Source: Phycisphaerales bacterium (GTDB lineage Bacteria > Planctomycetota > Phycisphaerae > Tepidisphaerales > Tepidisphaeraceae). From it: a stretch of 64,000 nucleotides of DNA. Location: the NCBI GenBank assembly GCA_020847545.1, contig JADLBV010000081.1, positions 1 to 64,000 of the forward strand, written 5' to 3'. This document shows positions 51,314-60,065 of this stretch, piece after piece (within the stretch, counting starts at the first letter, position 1; each line of letters opens with the position of its first letter). The notes under the pieces are model-generated. The model was not told where the DNA came from. It was given only the letters and a program-made list of their open reading frames with translations, and searched no databases. Made by a program: the position numbers and the translations under genes.

Positions 51314-52471
51314 ATGTCAAAACCACTGCGATTTGGAATCATCGGCCTGGGCAACATCGGTCAGGTCCACATTGACTGTTTTTCCGAGTGTAAAAACGTC
51401 GATCTGGTGGCCGGGTGTGATGAAAATACCCAGCGGCTGGACCGGCTGCCCAAGAGCGCGGCGAGATTCTCCGATTACGACCAGATGATCAACAGTGGCA
51501 AGATCGACGCTGTGTTGATCGCGGTGCCGCATTACCAGCATGTGCCGATGTCCATCGCGGCCATCGAGCGCGGCATTCACGTCCTGTGCGAAAAACCGAT
51601 CGCCGTCTCGGTCAGCGAGGCGCGGCGATTGAACGCCGTCGCAAAAAAACACCCAAAGGTGAAATTCGGCATCATGTATCAGCAGCGCACGGATGCTACA
51701 TACGCCAAATTGCGCGAGTTGATTCACAGCGGCGAACTGGGGGAAATCTCGCGCATCACATGGATTGTCACCGATTGGTTCCGCACCAACGCCTATTACG
51801 GATCGGGCGGGTGGCGCGCCACATGGAAGGGTGAAGGGGGCGGCGTGCTGATCAACCAGTGCCCGCACAATCTCGATCTGCTGCAGTGGATCACCGGCCT
51901 GATGCCCTCGCGCATCACCGCCGTCGGTTTCATCGGCAAAACGCATCCGATCGAAGTCGAGGATGAGATCAGCGCCATCCTTGAATATCCCAATGGCGCG
52001 ATCGGTCATTTCATGACCACCACCGGCGAAGCCCCCGGCACCAATCGACTCGAAATCGCCGGCGACCGCGGCAAATTCGTGCTCGAAGGGGGAAAACTGC
52101 ATTTCACCCGCACCACGCAGAGCATCAGCGAACTCAATCGCACCACCAACCAGAGTTTTCCGACCATCGAATGCTGGGAGATCGACATTCCCGTCATCGG
52201 AAAGGCCAACGACCGCGCGGCGTTGTTGCAAAATTTCATCAACCACGTCAACGACGACACCCCACTGATCGCCCCCGGCATTGAAGGTGTTCGCGGGCTG
52301 GAGATCGGCAATGCGATGGTGATGTCCGCACTGAAACGCCAACCCGTGAACCTGCCGATCAATGGCGAGGAGTTCGACGAATTTCTCGAAGAAATGGGCC
52401 GAACCTACGGCGGACGAAAGACGATCGAAACGCGAGAAGCCGCCGTCAACATGGCCGCCTCGGCCAGGTAA
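51314..52471 (+). CDS. Gfo/Idh/MocA-family oxidoreductase
   Basis: This 385-residue NAD(P)-dependent sugar oxidoreductase has the cofactor loop GLGNIG at residues 11-16, the family motif CEKPIAVSV (about residue 94) and the active-site NQCPHNLDLLQW (His near 187) in the C-terminal alpha/beta domain. There is no Tat signal, so it is cytoplasmic. Together with the preceding isomerase it probably oxidises, reduces or epimerises a monosaccharide released by the adjacent leftward operon. GGAAA lies upstream of the ATG. Confidence 0.9.
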   Translation: MSKPLRFGIIGLGNIGQVHIDCFSECKNVDLVAGCDENTQRLDRLPKSAARFSDYDQMINSGKIDAVLIAVPHYQHVPMSIAAIERGIHVLCEKPIAVSVSEARRLNAVAKKHPKVKFGIMYQQRTDATYAKLRELIHSGELGEISRITWIVTDWFRTNAYYGSGGWRATWKGEGGGVLINQCPHNLDLLQWITGLMPSRITAVGFIGKTHPIEVEDEISAILEYPNGAIGHFMTTTGEAPGTNRLEIAGDRGKFVLEGGKLHFTRTTQSISELNRTTNQSFPTIECWEIDIPVIGKANDRAALLQNFINHVNDDTPLIAPGIEGVRGLEIGNAMVMSALKRQPVNLPINGEEFDEFLEEMGRTYGGRKTIETREAAVNMAASAR

Positions 52472-52768
52472 TGAATGGCGTCTAATCCTTCCAATGGCTG
52501 GAAATCCGGCCTATTTGATTAATACGCTAATATCGGTTGATTCTTCCTGGACATTACAGACAGATTAAACCCTATAATGATACGTCAAATCGCCTGAAAT
52601 CATGCATTCCCCCATCTTTTCGATGGCATAGCAACAAAAGATGTAATACTTTTTCATCAGCCGTTTCGTGGGCACAGGCTGCGCGAATGCAGCTTGGAAA
52701 TGGCGGCTCCAACCGGACCCATTTCGTTTTGCGGCCAAAATCAACTCGGCCGCGGCAAAGGACATTTT
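52472..52768 (+). promoter_or_regulatory. Intergenic leader with two tandem hairpins
   Basis: This region is upstream of a large PEP-CTERM gene. Near its end GCTGC (52678-52682) pairs with GCAGC (52689-52693), and the adjacent TTGGA (52694-52698) pairs with TCCAA (52708-52712). The two hairpins sit directly next to each other 57 bases before the start codon. The rest is A/T-rich, with possible promoter words (TATAAT at 52574-52579), and shows no gene. A structured 5' leader is possible, but I cannot match it to a known riboswitch class. Confidence 0.35.
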
Positions 52769-55684
52769 ATGTTCGGGCAAGGTCGGGATGGTGCATCCAA
52801 ACGCGCGGGGATTCTCTGCGCGGCGGTGGCGGGTGTAACGCTGGGCGGTCAGGCTTTTTCGGCCGTCAATGGCACATGGAAGGATGACTCCGGAGGCAAT
52901 TGGAGCGATTCGCACTGGACCAGCGGCAGCATTGCCGACGGCGTTGGCGCGATTGCCGATTTTTCGACCCTCAACATCAGCAATGACCGAACAGTGACGT
53001 TTAATACCTCACGCACGCTCGGCACGTTCAAGATCAGTGACAATGACAGCTCTCCCAACGAATCATGGACTTTCAAAGCCAGCAGCGGAAAAAGCCTGAC
53101 CCTGCAGTCATCCAGCGGCAATGCGTCGATTCTGGTTTATGATGGATCACACACCATTTCCGCGCCGATCATCCTGGGCAGCAACCTGGACTTGCTGATC
53201 AACACCGGAGATTCATTGACGCTCTCGGGCGTGTTGAGCACCAGCAGTGGGACAACCGACCTGACACTGGGGACGGCCGGAGGAAGTACGTCACTGGGGA
53301 CCGTGACGATCAGCGGGGGCAGCGACAACACCTATTCCGGCACATTCACCGTCAACGGCGGCAAGTTGCGGCTTGGAAAATCATCCGGCAAAAATTCCAT
53401 TACCGGCAATCTGGTCGTTGGCGACGGCACCGGCGGAACAAACGCTGATGTGGTTGAATTGCAGGGTTCCAATCAAATCGCCGATACGGCCGCCGTCACC
53501 ATCAACAGCTCAGGCCTGCTGGATTTGTCCGACGATGACCGACTGGAGACCATCGGCTCCCTGAGCGGCAGCGGCAGAATCTCGCTGGGCGATGGCAGTA
53601 AATTGACCGTGGGCGACGCCACCAACACCGATTTTTCCGGCGTCATCAGCGGGACGGGCGAATTTGCCAAAGTCGGGACCGGCACACTGACCTTCAGCGG
53701 CACTTCCGCCAACAGCTATTCAGATGACACCACCGTCTCCCGGGGCATTTTGGCACTGAACAAATTTAATGGCGGATCGGGCGTCACCTCCATCAAAGGG
53801 AGCCTGACCATCGGCGATGGAACCAACACCGCCTCGGTCCGGTTGGATTTCAATGATCAAATTGACAATTCCTCTGATGTCACAGTAAACGCCAACGCCA
53901 CATTTGATCTTCAAACCAACGACAAAAGCGACCGTATCGGCAGCCTCAGCGGTGCCGGCGAGATCAAACTTGGTTCCAGCAGCCTGCTGACCTTCGGTGA
54001 AAGCAGCAGCAAAACCTATTCCGGTATCATCAGCGGAACGGGTGCTGTCACGAAAATGGGTTCGGGAACCCAGACCCTCAGCGGATCGGCCGACAATACA
54101 CTCAGCGGCCTGACCACGATCAGTTCGGGTGAATTGGATCTGAACAAATCCGGCGGCGCGATCGCGATATCGGGCGATGTGACCATCAACAGCGGCACAA
54201 CACTCAAGCTGTTGACGGCCAATCAGCTCTCCTCCGGATCAACGGTCACGGTTGCGGGGACGTTCAATCTCAACACCAAGGGCACCAGCGCCGGCAGCAA
54301 CAAGCTCGGCACGCTGGCCGTCACTGGCGGCACACTCAGCACCGGCAGCACCACCACCTATCTGACCGTGGTCAATGATTACACCAACACCGGCTTTGCC
54401 TCGGGCAATTCCTTTGATCCACGGGCCTCGGGCGCTCATGTGGACAGCGATTTGCAAATCAACGCCGATGGTTCCGATGACCAAACCCTGACAGGCGACA
54501 GTCATTTGAGCGGCGGGAACACCACCACGCCAACCCTCGCGTTCGGCAACGTCCGCGTCGGCACACCCACCAGCCTGACGGTCAATCTGAACTGGGGCGG
54601 CGACACGGCCGGCCCCAAACTTCGCGGCGCGATTCAAACCGGAAATCTGACCGGCACCGCGCTTGGCATCACGGGCATCACCTCCTCCAGCGGCGCCAAT
54701 TTCGTGCTCGATCACGATGGCTCCACCTCGCTGGAGGTCAATTACAACTCGGCATCGGTTGGCTCAACCAGCAAGACGGTGAAGATTCTCAACAACTTCG
54801 ACGATGTCCGCGATCAGACGTTGACGATCAGCGCCACCGCTTATCGGTACGCCGCGGGAAATGTGACCACATCGCTCGATTTCGGCACGGTCCACATCAA
54901 TGACATCATCTCGGCACAAAACGTTTCGATCGGCAACACCGCCTCCGGCGATGGATATTCGGACAATTTGAATGCCTCGTTTGGAACCATCAGCGGTTCG
55001 GGCATCAATCACAATGGCGCCCTGGTGACACTTGGCGGAGGGCAGACCAGCGCACCGGGCGCCATGACGATCGGAATCGACACAACGTCGGCCGGCTCGC
55101 GGGATGGATCGGTGGAAGTGCTCCTATCATCCGTGCCGACACAGGGGGATCTGGACACCAAGAGCCTCACCTCCGCCAATGTCACCATCACCGGCAATGT
55201 TCTGGCGTACGCCTCTCCCCTGCTCAACTATGTCAGCGGGGATGGCTCACTGAGCGGGGGGGGCAACAGTTATCTGCTGGACCTTGGCCAGATCGACGGC
55301 TCGCCCGTTTCGGCCCTGATGGAATTGCTCAACGACATTGCCGGCCCGGCCGACAACCTCAAAGGTTCATTTGATGTCACATCCGCCGGGCCGTTTGCAC
55401 TCAGCGGATTCAGCAACTTTGACAATATCGCCGCCGGGCAGTCGTTGCAGGGGCTGAGCGTTGGACTTGATCCTTCCGCCGGCGAAGGCGTCCACACGGG
55501 CAGCATCATCCTGCACCCGCGCAGCACAAACCTGTTTTATGATCAACCTCTCGCCAGCGGTGATATTACGATCAATCTTCAGGGCGAAGTGATGCCGGCC
55601 GTTGCGGTTCCTGAACCCACCGGCCTGGTGCTTCTGGCATTCACCGGCGGATTGTTGGCAACCCGACGGCGACGAATTCATTGA
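52769..55684 (+). CDS. Large PEP-CTERM protein with autotransporter-type beta-strand repeats
   Basis: This 971-residue exported protein has a signal peptide (cleavage near AFS/AV). The first 550 residues are repeated passenger-like beta-helix units: recurrent YSGxISGTGxxxKxGxGTxTLSG (for example TFSGTSANSY, TLSGSADNTL), GSLSGxGxIxLGxxSxLTxG and TIGDGTNT. Domains resembling choice-of-anchor D follow (about 590-900; TLAFGNVRVGTPTSLTVNL, VTTSLDFGTVHINDIISAQNVSIGN). The tail is VPEPTGLVLLAFTGGLLATRRRRIH. There is no outer-membrane autotransporter barrel, so sorting is by the PEP-CTERM route. AAAGGA lies before ATG 52769. It probably forms a surface filament or scaffold (inference). Confidence 0.85.
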   Translation: MFGQGRDGASKRAGILCAAVAGVTLGGQAFSAVNGTWKDDSGGNWSDSHWTSGSIADGVGAIADFSTLNISNDRTVTFNTSRTLGTFKISDNDSSPNESWTFKASSGKSLTLQSSSGNASILVYDGSHTISAPIILGSNLDLLINTGDSLTLSGVLSTSSGTTDLTLGTAGGSTSLGTVTISGGSDNTYSGTFTVNGGKLRLGKSSGKNSITGNLVVGDGTGGTNADVVELQGSNQIADTAAVTINSSGLLDLSDDDRLETIGSLSGSGRISLGDGSKLTVGDATNTDFSGVISGTGEFAKVGTGTLTFSGTSANSYSDDTTVSRGILALNKFNGGSGVTSIKGSLTIGDGTNTASVRLDFNDQIDNSSDVTVNANATFDLQTNDKSDRIGSLSGAGEIKLGSSSLLTFGESSSKTYSGIISGTGAVTKMGSGTQTLSGSADNTLSGLTTISSGELDLNKSGGAIAISGDVTINSGTTLKLLTANQLSSGSTVTVAGTFNLNTKGTSAGSNKLGTLAVTGGTLSTGSTTTYLTVVNDYTNTGFASGNSFDPRASGAHVDSDLQINADGSDDQTLTGDSHLSGGNTTTPTLAFGNVRVGTPTSLTVNLNWGGDTAGPKLRGAIQTGNLTGTALGITGITSSSGANFVLDHDGSTSLEVNYNSASVGSTSKTVKILNNFDDVRDQTLTISATAYRYAAGNVTTSLDFGTVHINDIISAQNVSIGNTASGDGYSDNLNASFGTISGSGINHNGALVTLGGGQTSAPGAMTIGIDTTSAGSRDGSVEVLLSSVPTQGDLDTKSLTSANVTITGNVLAYASPLLNYVSGDGSLSGGGNSYLLDLGQIDGSPVSALMELLNDIAGPADNLKGSFDVTSAGPFALSGFSNFDNIAAGQSLQGLSVGLDPSAGEGVHTGSIILHPRSTNLFYDQPLASGDITINLQGEVMPAVAVPEPTGLVLLAFTGGLLATRRRRIH

Positions 55685-55723
55685 ATGAAATAAGACAGGG
55701 TGTAATTGTTGCAGATCGTATTT

Positions 55724-56851
55724 TCAGCGGCGACGGTGCATCAATTGCGCCATTAAAATCCCACCCAGCAAACCCATGCTGGATGGTTCGGGGACGGCCA
55801 CGCCAGTCAATTCAAAGGCCACAAGACGGTTCTGGCTAACGCCATCCCCATCGTCCACGATGCCCAGTAGTGACAAATTCCCGCCGGTCAAAAACGGACC
55901 TGATGTTAATCCTTCAAGATTGCCCGGATTGGTCAGGCTTTGATTGGTCCAGAGTTGATATTTATTGACATAAGACCCGAACGGCTGGCCATTGTTCGCA
56001 CCGGCCAGACCGCTGACATCGGCTGCTCCAGTGAAATCCATCTCATAAATGCGGTTCCCATAGGTCGAAAAGATGGCATTATTGTAAGCAAAAGACCGTT
56101 CCAGCGCCAGCATCTTCCCATCCGGCAGCACAACAAGGTCGCTAAGGCCGCTGCGGCTGTAACCGCTGTTGTCTCCGTTGACGGCCGCGTGGATTTTATT
56201 GGTGAGATACCCATATTCCGGGCCGGCCGTCACGGTGTTGCCGCTGACGTTGAATTTTTGCAGGCGGACGATGCTCCCCGTGCTGGTGGTTGACAGCGCC
56301 CCATCGCTGGTCAGGGCTTCTTCATTGGCCGTCCACATCTGTGTGCCGGCGGCATTGCGGGCCAGCGATTCAAATCCGAAATTCGTCCGCAGGTTGTTGG
56401 TATAAATCGACGGGATCGCAACGGTTTGCAGCAGCGTACCATCGGAGAGTTTGTATTCCTGAATGCCGGGGCCGTTTTCGTAGCTGACAAAGACACTTTG
56501 GTTGGCCGCGTTGTAGGCAATGCCTTCATAGTCATTGGAATTGGCCAGCGTGATGCCGCCAACAACGGTCGATGAACTGATCGATCCGTTGGCATTGAAT
56601 TGCACATCCAGCTTCACGAGCTTGTTGGAATTGTCCATCACCGCGATGTAGCGATAGATTCCAGGTGAGGATAGGCCGGTGTAGGTGATGCCGCTGAGGC
56701 CGGTGATGGTGAAGGAGTTGCCGTTCTGGTCGGTCGTCGTGCCGGCGAGGGTCGTCGAACCGCGCGATGTCACGCTTAATGTTTGCGCCGGTGCGGCCGA
56801 TACAAAGAGTCCCGCCGCGCCCAGAGCTATCAACATTTCAATTTTTCGCAT
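55724..56851 (-). CDS. PEP-CTERM esterase-like/phytase-like beta-propeller protein
   Basis: This 375-residue exported protein has a signal peptide (cleavage near APA/QT). The body matches the esterase-like domain related to phytase: NDYEGIAYNAANQSVFVSYENG, FGFESLARNAAGTQMWTANEEAL, GLSDLVVLPDGKMLALERSF and LEGLTSGPFLTGGNLSLLGIVDDGDG. The tail is VPEPSSMGLLGGILMAQLMHRRR. GGAGG precedes ATG 56851. It may release phosphate or another ester-bound group; no catalytic proof is visible. It is convergent with the large PEP-CTERM gene and divergent from a SpoIIE phosphatase. Confidence 0.83.
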   Translation of the reverse strand: MRKIEMLIALGAAGLFVSAAPAQTLSVTSRGSTTLAGTTTDQNGNSFTITGLSGITYTGLSSPGIYRYIAVMDNSNKLVKLDVQFNANGSISSSTVVGGITLANSNDYEGIAYNAANQSVFVSYENGPGIQEYKLSDGTLLQTVAIPSIYTNNLRTNFGFESLARNAAGTQMWTANEEALTSDGALSTTSTGSIVRLQKFNVSGNTVTAGPEYGYLTNKIHAAVNGDNSGYSRSGLSDLVVLPDGKMLALERSFAYNNAIFSTYGNRIYEMDFTGAADVSGLAGANNGQPFGSYVNKYQLWTNQSLTNPGNLEGLTSGPFLTGGNLSLLGIVDDGDGVSQNRLVAFELTGVAVPEPSSMGLLGGILMAQLMHRRR

Positions 56852-56917
56852 TATTTCCTCCAAGAACCGTGACATAGCATACCACATCTTCGCATTATTA
56901 TCCATCGCGATACTAAA

Positions 56918-56947
56918 TTAAGACACAAATGGCATGATTATGATACT
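56918..56947 (+). promoter_or_regulatory. Possible promoter close to the SpoIIE phosphatase start
   Basis: TTAAGA (56918-56923), an 18-base spacer and GATACT (56942-56947) precede ATG 56956 by 8 bases. No Shine-Dalgarno is seen. This is weaker than the promoters at 32858 and 34837 but has the same near-leaderless layout. Confidence 0.4.
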
Positions 56948-56955
56948 GTATCACC

Positions 56956-57918
56956 ATGCCCACGGCCGAATATATGACCTGCATGGAAGTCTGGGGGGGC
57001 AACCAGACCGTTGATTCCAGCGTTGTTTTGGCCGGGCTGGATGCGTGGGTCTATTCCAAGCCTTATGACGGGGCGGACGCGGGCGGGGATGTTCATTTTG
57101 TCTCCTCGTGCGCCACCGGGCGGATCACCCGGCTTTTGGTGGCGGATGTGGCCGGGCATGGGGAGACGGTCTCCCAGATCGCAGGTCAGCTTCGTACGTT
57201 GATGCGGCGATACGTCAACTATATGGACCAGGGGCGGTTTGTCCGTTCGATGAACCAGCAGTTTGGCGCCATGGCCGAATCGGGGCGGTTCGCCACCGCC
57301 ATCGTGACGACATTTTTCGCGCCCACCCGATCTCTGTCGATCTGCAACGCGGGGCATCCGCCGCCGATCCTTTATGATGCGCGCTCGGGACAATGGATGC
57401 TTCTGGACGCCAAATCATTGGGAGACCGGGCCGACACCAATCTCCCTTTAGGCATCTCCGATGAGCACAACTATCAACAGTTTGAGGTTGATCTGCACCC
57501 GCGCGACATGATCCTGTGTTATACCGATTCGCTGATTGAATCCCGCGACGCGGATGGTGAGTTTCTGGGGACCGATGGGCTGCTGCAAATGATGGGTGAT
57601 TTGCCCATCGATCAGCCGGCGCAACTGATCCCGCAACTGTTGAAGAAAATCGAATCGACTTATGCGGGACATTTGACCGCCGATGATGTCACGGTGCTGC
57701 TCTATCGGCCCAACCAGCCGTATACGGTCCCATGGATAAGAAAACTGGCCGCCCCGTTTCGGCTGTTGGCCGGCATCATGCGCGGTCTGCTGCCTGGTGG
57801 TCCTCCCATTCCGTGGCCCGAAATGTCCGTCCCCAATATCGGAGGGGCGCTATTTAACCCCTTAAATCGTCTCCATCACCATGAACATCCCATCAAGGCT
57901 CCACCTTCTGAAAAATGA
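56956..57918 (+). CDS. SpoIIE-type (PP2C) serine phosphatase
   Basis: This 320-residue stand-alone PP2C/SpoIIE phosphatase domain has metal-site Asp residues in DAGGDVHFV (near 42), LVADVAGHGE (near 64), YTDSLIESRD (near 190) and LTADDVTVLLY (near 250). A Pro-rich C-terminal tail of about 60 residues is unlike the family. It has no sensor domain, unlike the PocR protein at 24517. It would dephosphorylate a STAS-type antagonist in partner switching; none is nearby. It is followed 57 bases later by pgsA. Confidence 0.86.
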   Translation: MPTAEYMTCMEVWGGNQTVDSSVVLAGLDAWVYSKPYDGADAGGDVHFVSSCATGRITRLLVADVAGHGETVSQIAGQLRTLMRRYVNYMDQGRFVRSMNQQFGAMAESGRFATAIVTTFFAPTRSLSICNAGHPPPILYDARSGQWMLLDAKSLGDRADTNLPLGISDEHNYQQFEVDLHPRDMILCYTDSLIESRDADGEFLGTDGLLQMMGDLPIDQPAQLIPQLLKKIESTYAGHLTADDVTVLLYRPNQPYTVPWIRKLAAPFRLLAGIMRGLLPGGPPIPWPEMSVPNIGGALFNPLNRLHHHEHPIKAPPSEK

Positions 57919-57975
57919 GAACCCGCCGATACCCTACCCACCCCCAAGGTTAATCCGTACAATCCGCACGTTCTG

Positions 57976-58632
57976 ATGTTTCGACACGTTCCCAATGCGT
58001 TGACGGGCGGGCGATTGCTGCTGGCGATCGTCTTTTTTGTCATGCTTTCGTATTACCAGTACGAGATGCGCGGCGAGCCGTGGTTTTTGATTGTCGCGTT
58101 TGTCATTTACTGCATCGCTTTGTTCACCGATTTTCTGGATGGGTATCTGGCCCGCAAATGGAAGGTTGAAGGGGCATTCGGGCGGGTGGTGGACCCGTTT
58201 GTGGACAAGGTTCTGGTGATCGGCAGCTTCATCTTTTTCGCCGGCAAGAATTTCACCATTCCCCATCACGACATCAGCCAGATTCCCACCAATGTCAAAA
58301 CCATCACCGGCGTGGTCCCCTGGATGGTGGTGCTGATCCTGGGTCGTGAATTGCTGGTGACCAGCCTGCGCGGATTGAGCGAAAGCAGCGGCAAAAATTT
58401 CGGGGCGGCCTTCAGCGGCAAATTAAAAATGGTCTTCCAGTCGATCACGATCCTGGTCATTCTGGTCTATGTCAATTCGCTTTCGTGGCTGAGCCGACAC
58501 AATTGGGACCGCCCCGCCACGGTTTTTCGCGACCTGTGTATCTGGGCGACCATTTTCATCACCGTGGCCAGCGGATTGCTCTATGTCCAGCGTGCCGTGG
58601 CGCTCTATCAGAAACCCGAATCACGTTCATAA
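57976..58632 (+). CDS. pgsA: CDP-diacylglycerol-glycerol-3-phosphate 3-phosphatidyltransferase
   Basis: This 218-residue membrane enzyme makes phosphatidylglycerophosphate from CDP-diacylglycerol and glycerol-3-phosphate. The CDP-alcohol phosphotransferase signature is complete: Asp52 and Asp55-Gly56-x2-Ala59-Arg60-x8-Gly69-x3-Asp73-x3-Asp77. Several hydrophobic segments follow. The next gene encodes the phosphatase for its product, which supports the assignment over other CDP-alcohol transferases. Confidence 0.92.
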   Translation: MFRHVPNALTGGRLLLAIVFFVMLSYYQYEMRGEPWFLIVAFVIYCIALFTDFLDGYLARKWKVEGAFGRVVDPFVDKVLVIGSFIFFAGKNFTIPHHDISQIPTNVKTITGVVPWMVVLILGRELLVTSLRGLSESSGKNFGAAFSGKLKMVFQSITILVILVYVNSLSWLSRHNWDRPATVFRDLCIWATIFITVASGLLYVQRAVALYQKPESRS

Positions 58633-58640
58633 GATTTCCC

Positions 58641-59129
58641 ATGAGACGATGGATCGTCACTTTGTTCGGCGCCGGGTTGCTGCCGGTCGCTCCCGGCACG
58701 GCGGGCAGTCTATTGACGGCCGCGATGTTGTTTGGCCTGTATGCCCTGATCGGCCGGGGAAGTACGGTTGATTATCGTCTGTGGCAAATTTGCCTTGTCA
58801 TCGGGCTATTGATTTTTTCATGGACGACGGTGGCCTTGGGTGGATGGACGAATCGTTTTTTTGGCAAAAAAGACCCCGGATCGTTCGTGCTTGATGAGTC
58901 AGCCGGCATCTGTTTGACCTGGCTGGCGTTGCCGGTCTTTGATTTGGGCCGACAGGCGTGGGTGGCGGCGGCGGTCTTTGTGGCGTTTCGCCTCTTTGAT
59001 ATCCTTAAACCCTGGCCTGCAAAGAAGTTGGAATATTTACCGGCCGGTTGGGGGATTTTAATGGACGACCTGGCCGCCGCGGTTTATGCCAATATCCTCT
59101 GCCAAATCGTCCTGCGGTGGATTTTCTAA
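58641..59129 (+). CDS. pgpA: Phosphatidylglycerophosphatase A
   Basis: This 162-residue membrane protein removes the phosphate from phosphatidylglycerophosphate. It shows the PgpA pattern: early GLLPVAPGTAGSLL, the central KKDPGSFVLDESAGICLTW (Asp85-Glu86) and the late FRLFDILKPWPAKKLEYLPAGWGILMDDLAAAVYAN. I chose the ATG 8 bases after the pgsA stop; the longer open frame overlaps pgsA and its extra residues are not family-like. Translational coupling with pgsA is likely. Confidence 0.92.
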   Translation: MRRWIVTLFGAGLLPVAPGTAGSLLTAAMLFGLYALIGRGSTVDYRLWQICLVIGLLIFSWTTVALGGWTNRFFGKKDPGSFVLDESAGICLTWLALPVFDLGRQAWVAAAVFVAFRLFDILKPWPAKKLEYLPAGWGILMDDLAAAVYANILCQIVLRWIF

Positions 59130-59155
59130 TACTTTTTAACCGAAGATAACCCCTT

Positions 59156-60064
59156 ATGACCGAATTGTGGTTTGCCATCATCCTGGGAATCGTTGAGGGA
59201 ATCACCGAATTTCTGCCCATCAGTTCCACCGGCCATCTGCTGCTTTGTCAGCAATGGATGGGGATTTCGATGGATGACAGTTTCTGGAAGATGTTCGCTA
59301 TTTTCATCCAGATCGGGGCGATTCTGGCGGTGGTGGTCTATTTTCGGGATCGGATTTTCCAACTGCTCAAACGATCCGGGCGCGGCCGGCTCGTCGCGGC
59401 CACACCATTGGAAATCAGTGCCAGTGGCACCAGCGCCGATGGTTCATCCACCGCCACTTTGCCTGTTTCTTCTCCCTCCACTCAAGCGGGTCGATATTCC
59501 CCATTGGTTCTGGTGTTGATCGCCACGGTTCCGGGTCTGGTGATCGGGTTTTTGACCCATAAATTGGTGGAACAATATCTGGAAACCGCCCGCGTGATCG
59601 CGATCGTGTTGTTTGTCGGGGGGTTGATCATGGCGTTGATCGAATACCTTCGACCGGCCGTGACCACGCGCGAAATTGAACAGATGACCCTGTGGCAGGC
59701 GATTGGGATCGGATGCGCGCAGGTGTTGGCGGCCGTCTTTCCCGGCACGAGCCGGTCGGCCGCCACGATCATGGCGGGGATGGTGGCGGGACTCAGCCGG
59801 GCCGCGGCGGCCGAATTCAGCTTTTTTCTGGCGATTCCGGCGATGTTCGCCGCCTGCGGCTATTCGCTGCTCAAACAAATTCGCAGTCACGCCGGCATGA
59901 CGATGCAGCAATCCCTGCTTCTGGCGGTGGGGACGATCGTTTCATTCCTGGTCGCGTGGATTGTCATCGCCGGGTTCATGAATTTCATCCGCAAACACAG
60001 CTTTGTCCCCTTCGCGGTCTACCGAATTGTATTGGCGGCGGTGGTTTTTTGGGCGCTTTGGTAG
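59156..60064 (+). CDS. uppP: Undecaprenyl-diphosphatase (UppP/BacA)
   Basis: This 302-residue integral membrane phosphatase recycles undecaprenyl diphosphate for cell-wall and glycan synthesis. The motifs are GIVEGITEFLPISSTGH (Glu14, Glu18, and the Ser/His region) and PGTSRSAATIMAG (near residue 200). A hydrophilic segment of about 45 residues (71-115, Ser/Thr-rich) is inserted after the second membrane helix; typical UppP is about 270 residues. It starts 26 bases after pgpA, so the three lipid genes form one unit. Its stop lies one base from the stop of the convergent cysteine desulfurase. Confidence 0.92.
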   Translation: MTELWFAIILGIVEGITEFLPISSTGHLLLCQQWMGISMDDSFWKMFAIFIQIGAILAVVVYFRDRIFQLLKRSGRGRLVAATPLEISASGTSADGSSTATLPVSSPSTQAGRYSPLVLVLIATVPGLVIGFLTHKLVEQYLETARVIAIVLFVGGLIMALIEYLRPAVTTREIEQMTLWQAIGIGCAQVLAAVFPGTSRSAATIMAGMVAGLSRAAAAEFSFFLAIPAMFAACGYSLLKQIRSHAGMTMQQSLLLAVGTIVSFLVAWIVIAGFMNFIRKHSFVPFAVYRIVLAAVVFWALW

Positions 60065-60065
60065 A

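Noticed and set aside
52620-52768. Cyclic-di-GMP (GEMM) riboswitch before the 971-residue PEP-CTERM gene
   Set aside because: The conserved GEMM core and tetraloop-receptor arrangement are not present. I kept only the neutral statement that two hairpins exist.
59156-60064. Exosortase candidate to process the PEP-CTERM proteins
   Set aside because: The membrane protein has the UppP motifs (GIVEGITEFLPISS, PGTSRSAAT), not the exosortase Cys-Arg-His pattern. No exosortase is visible in the window.
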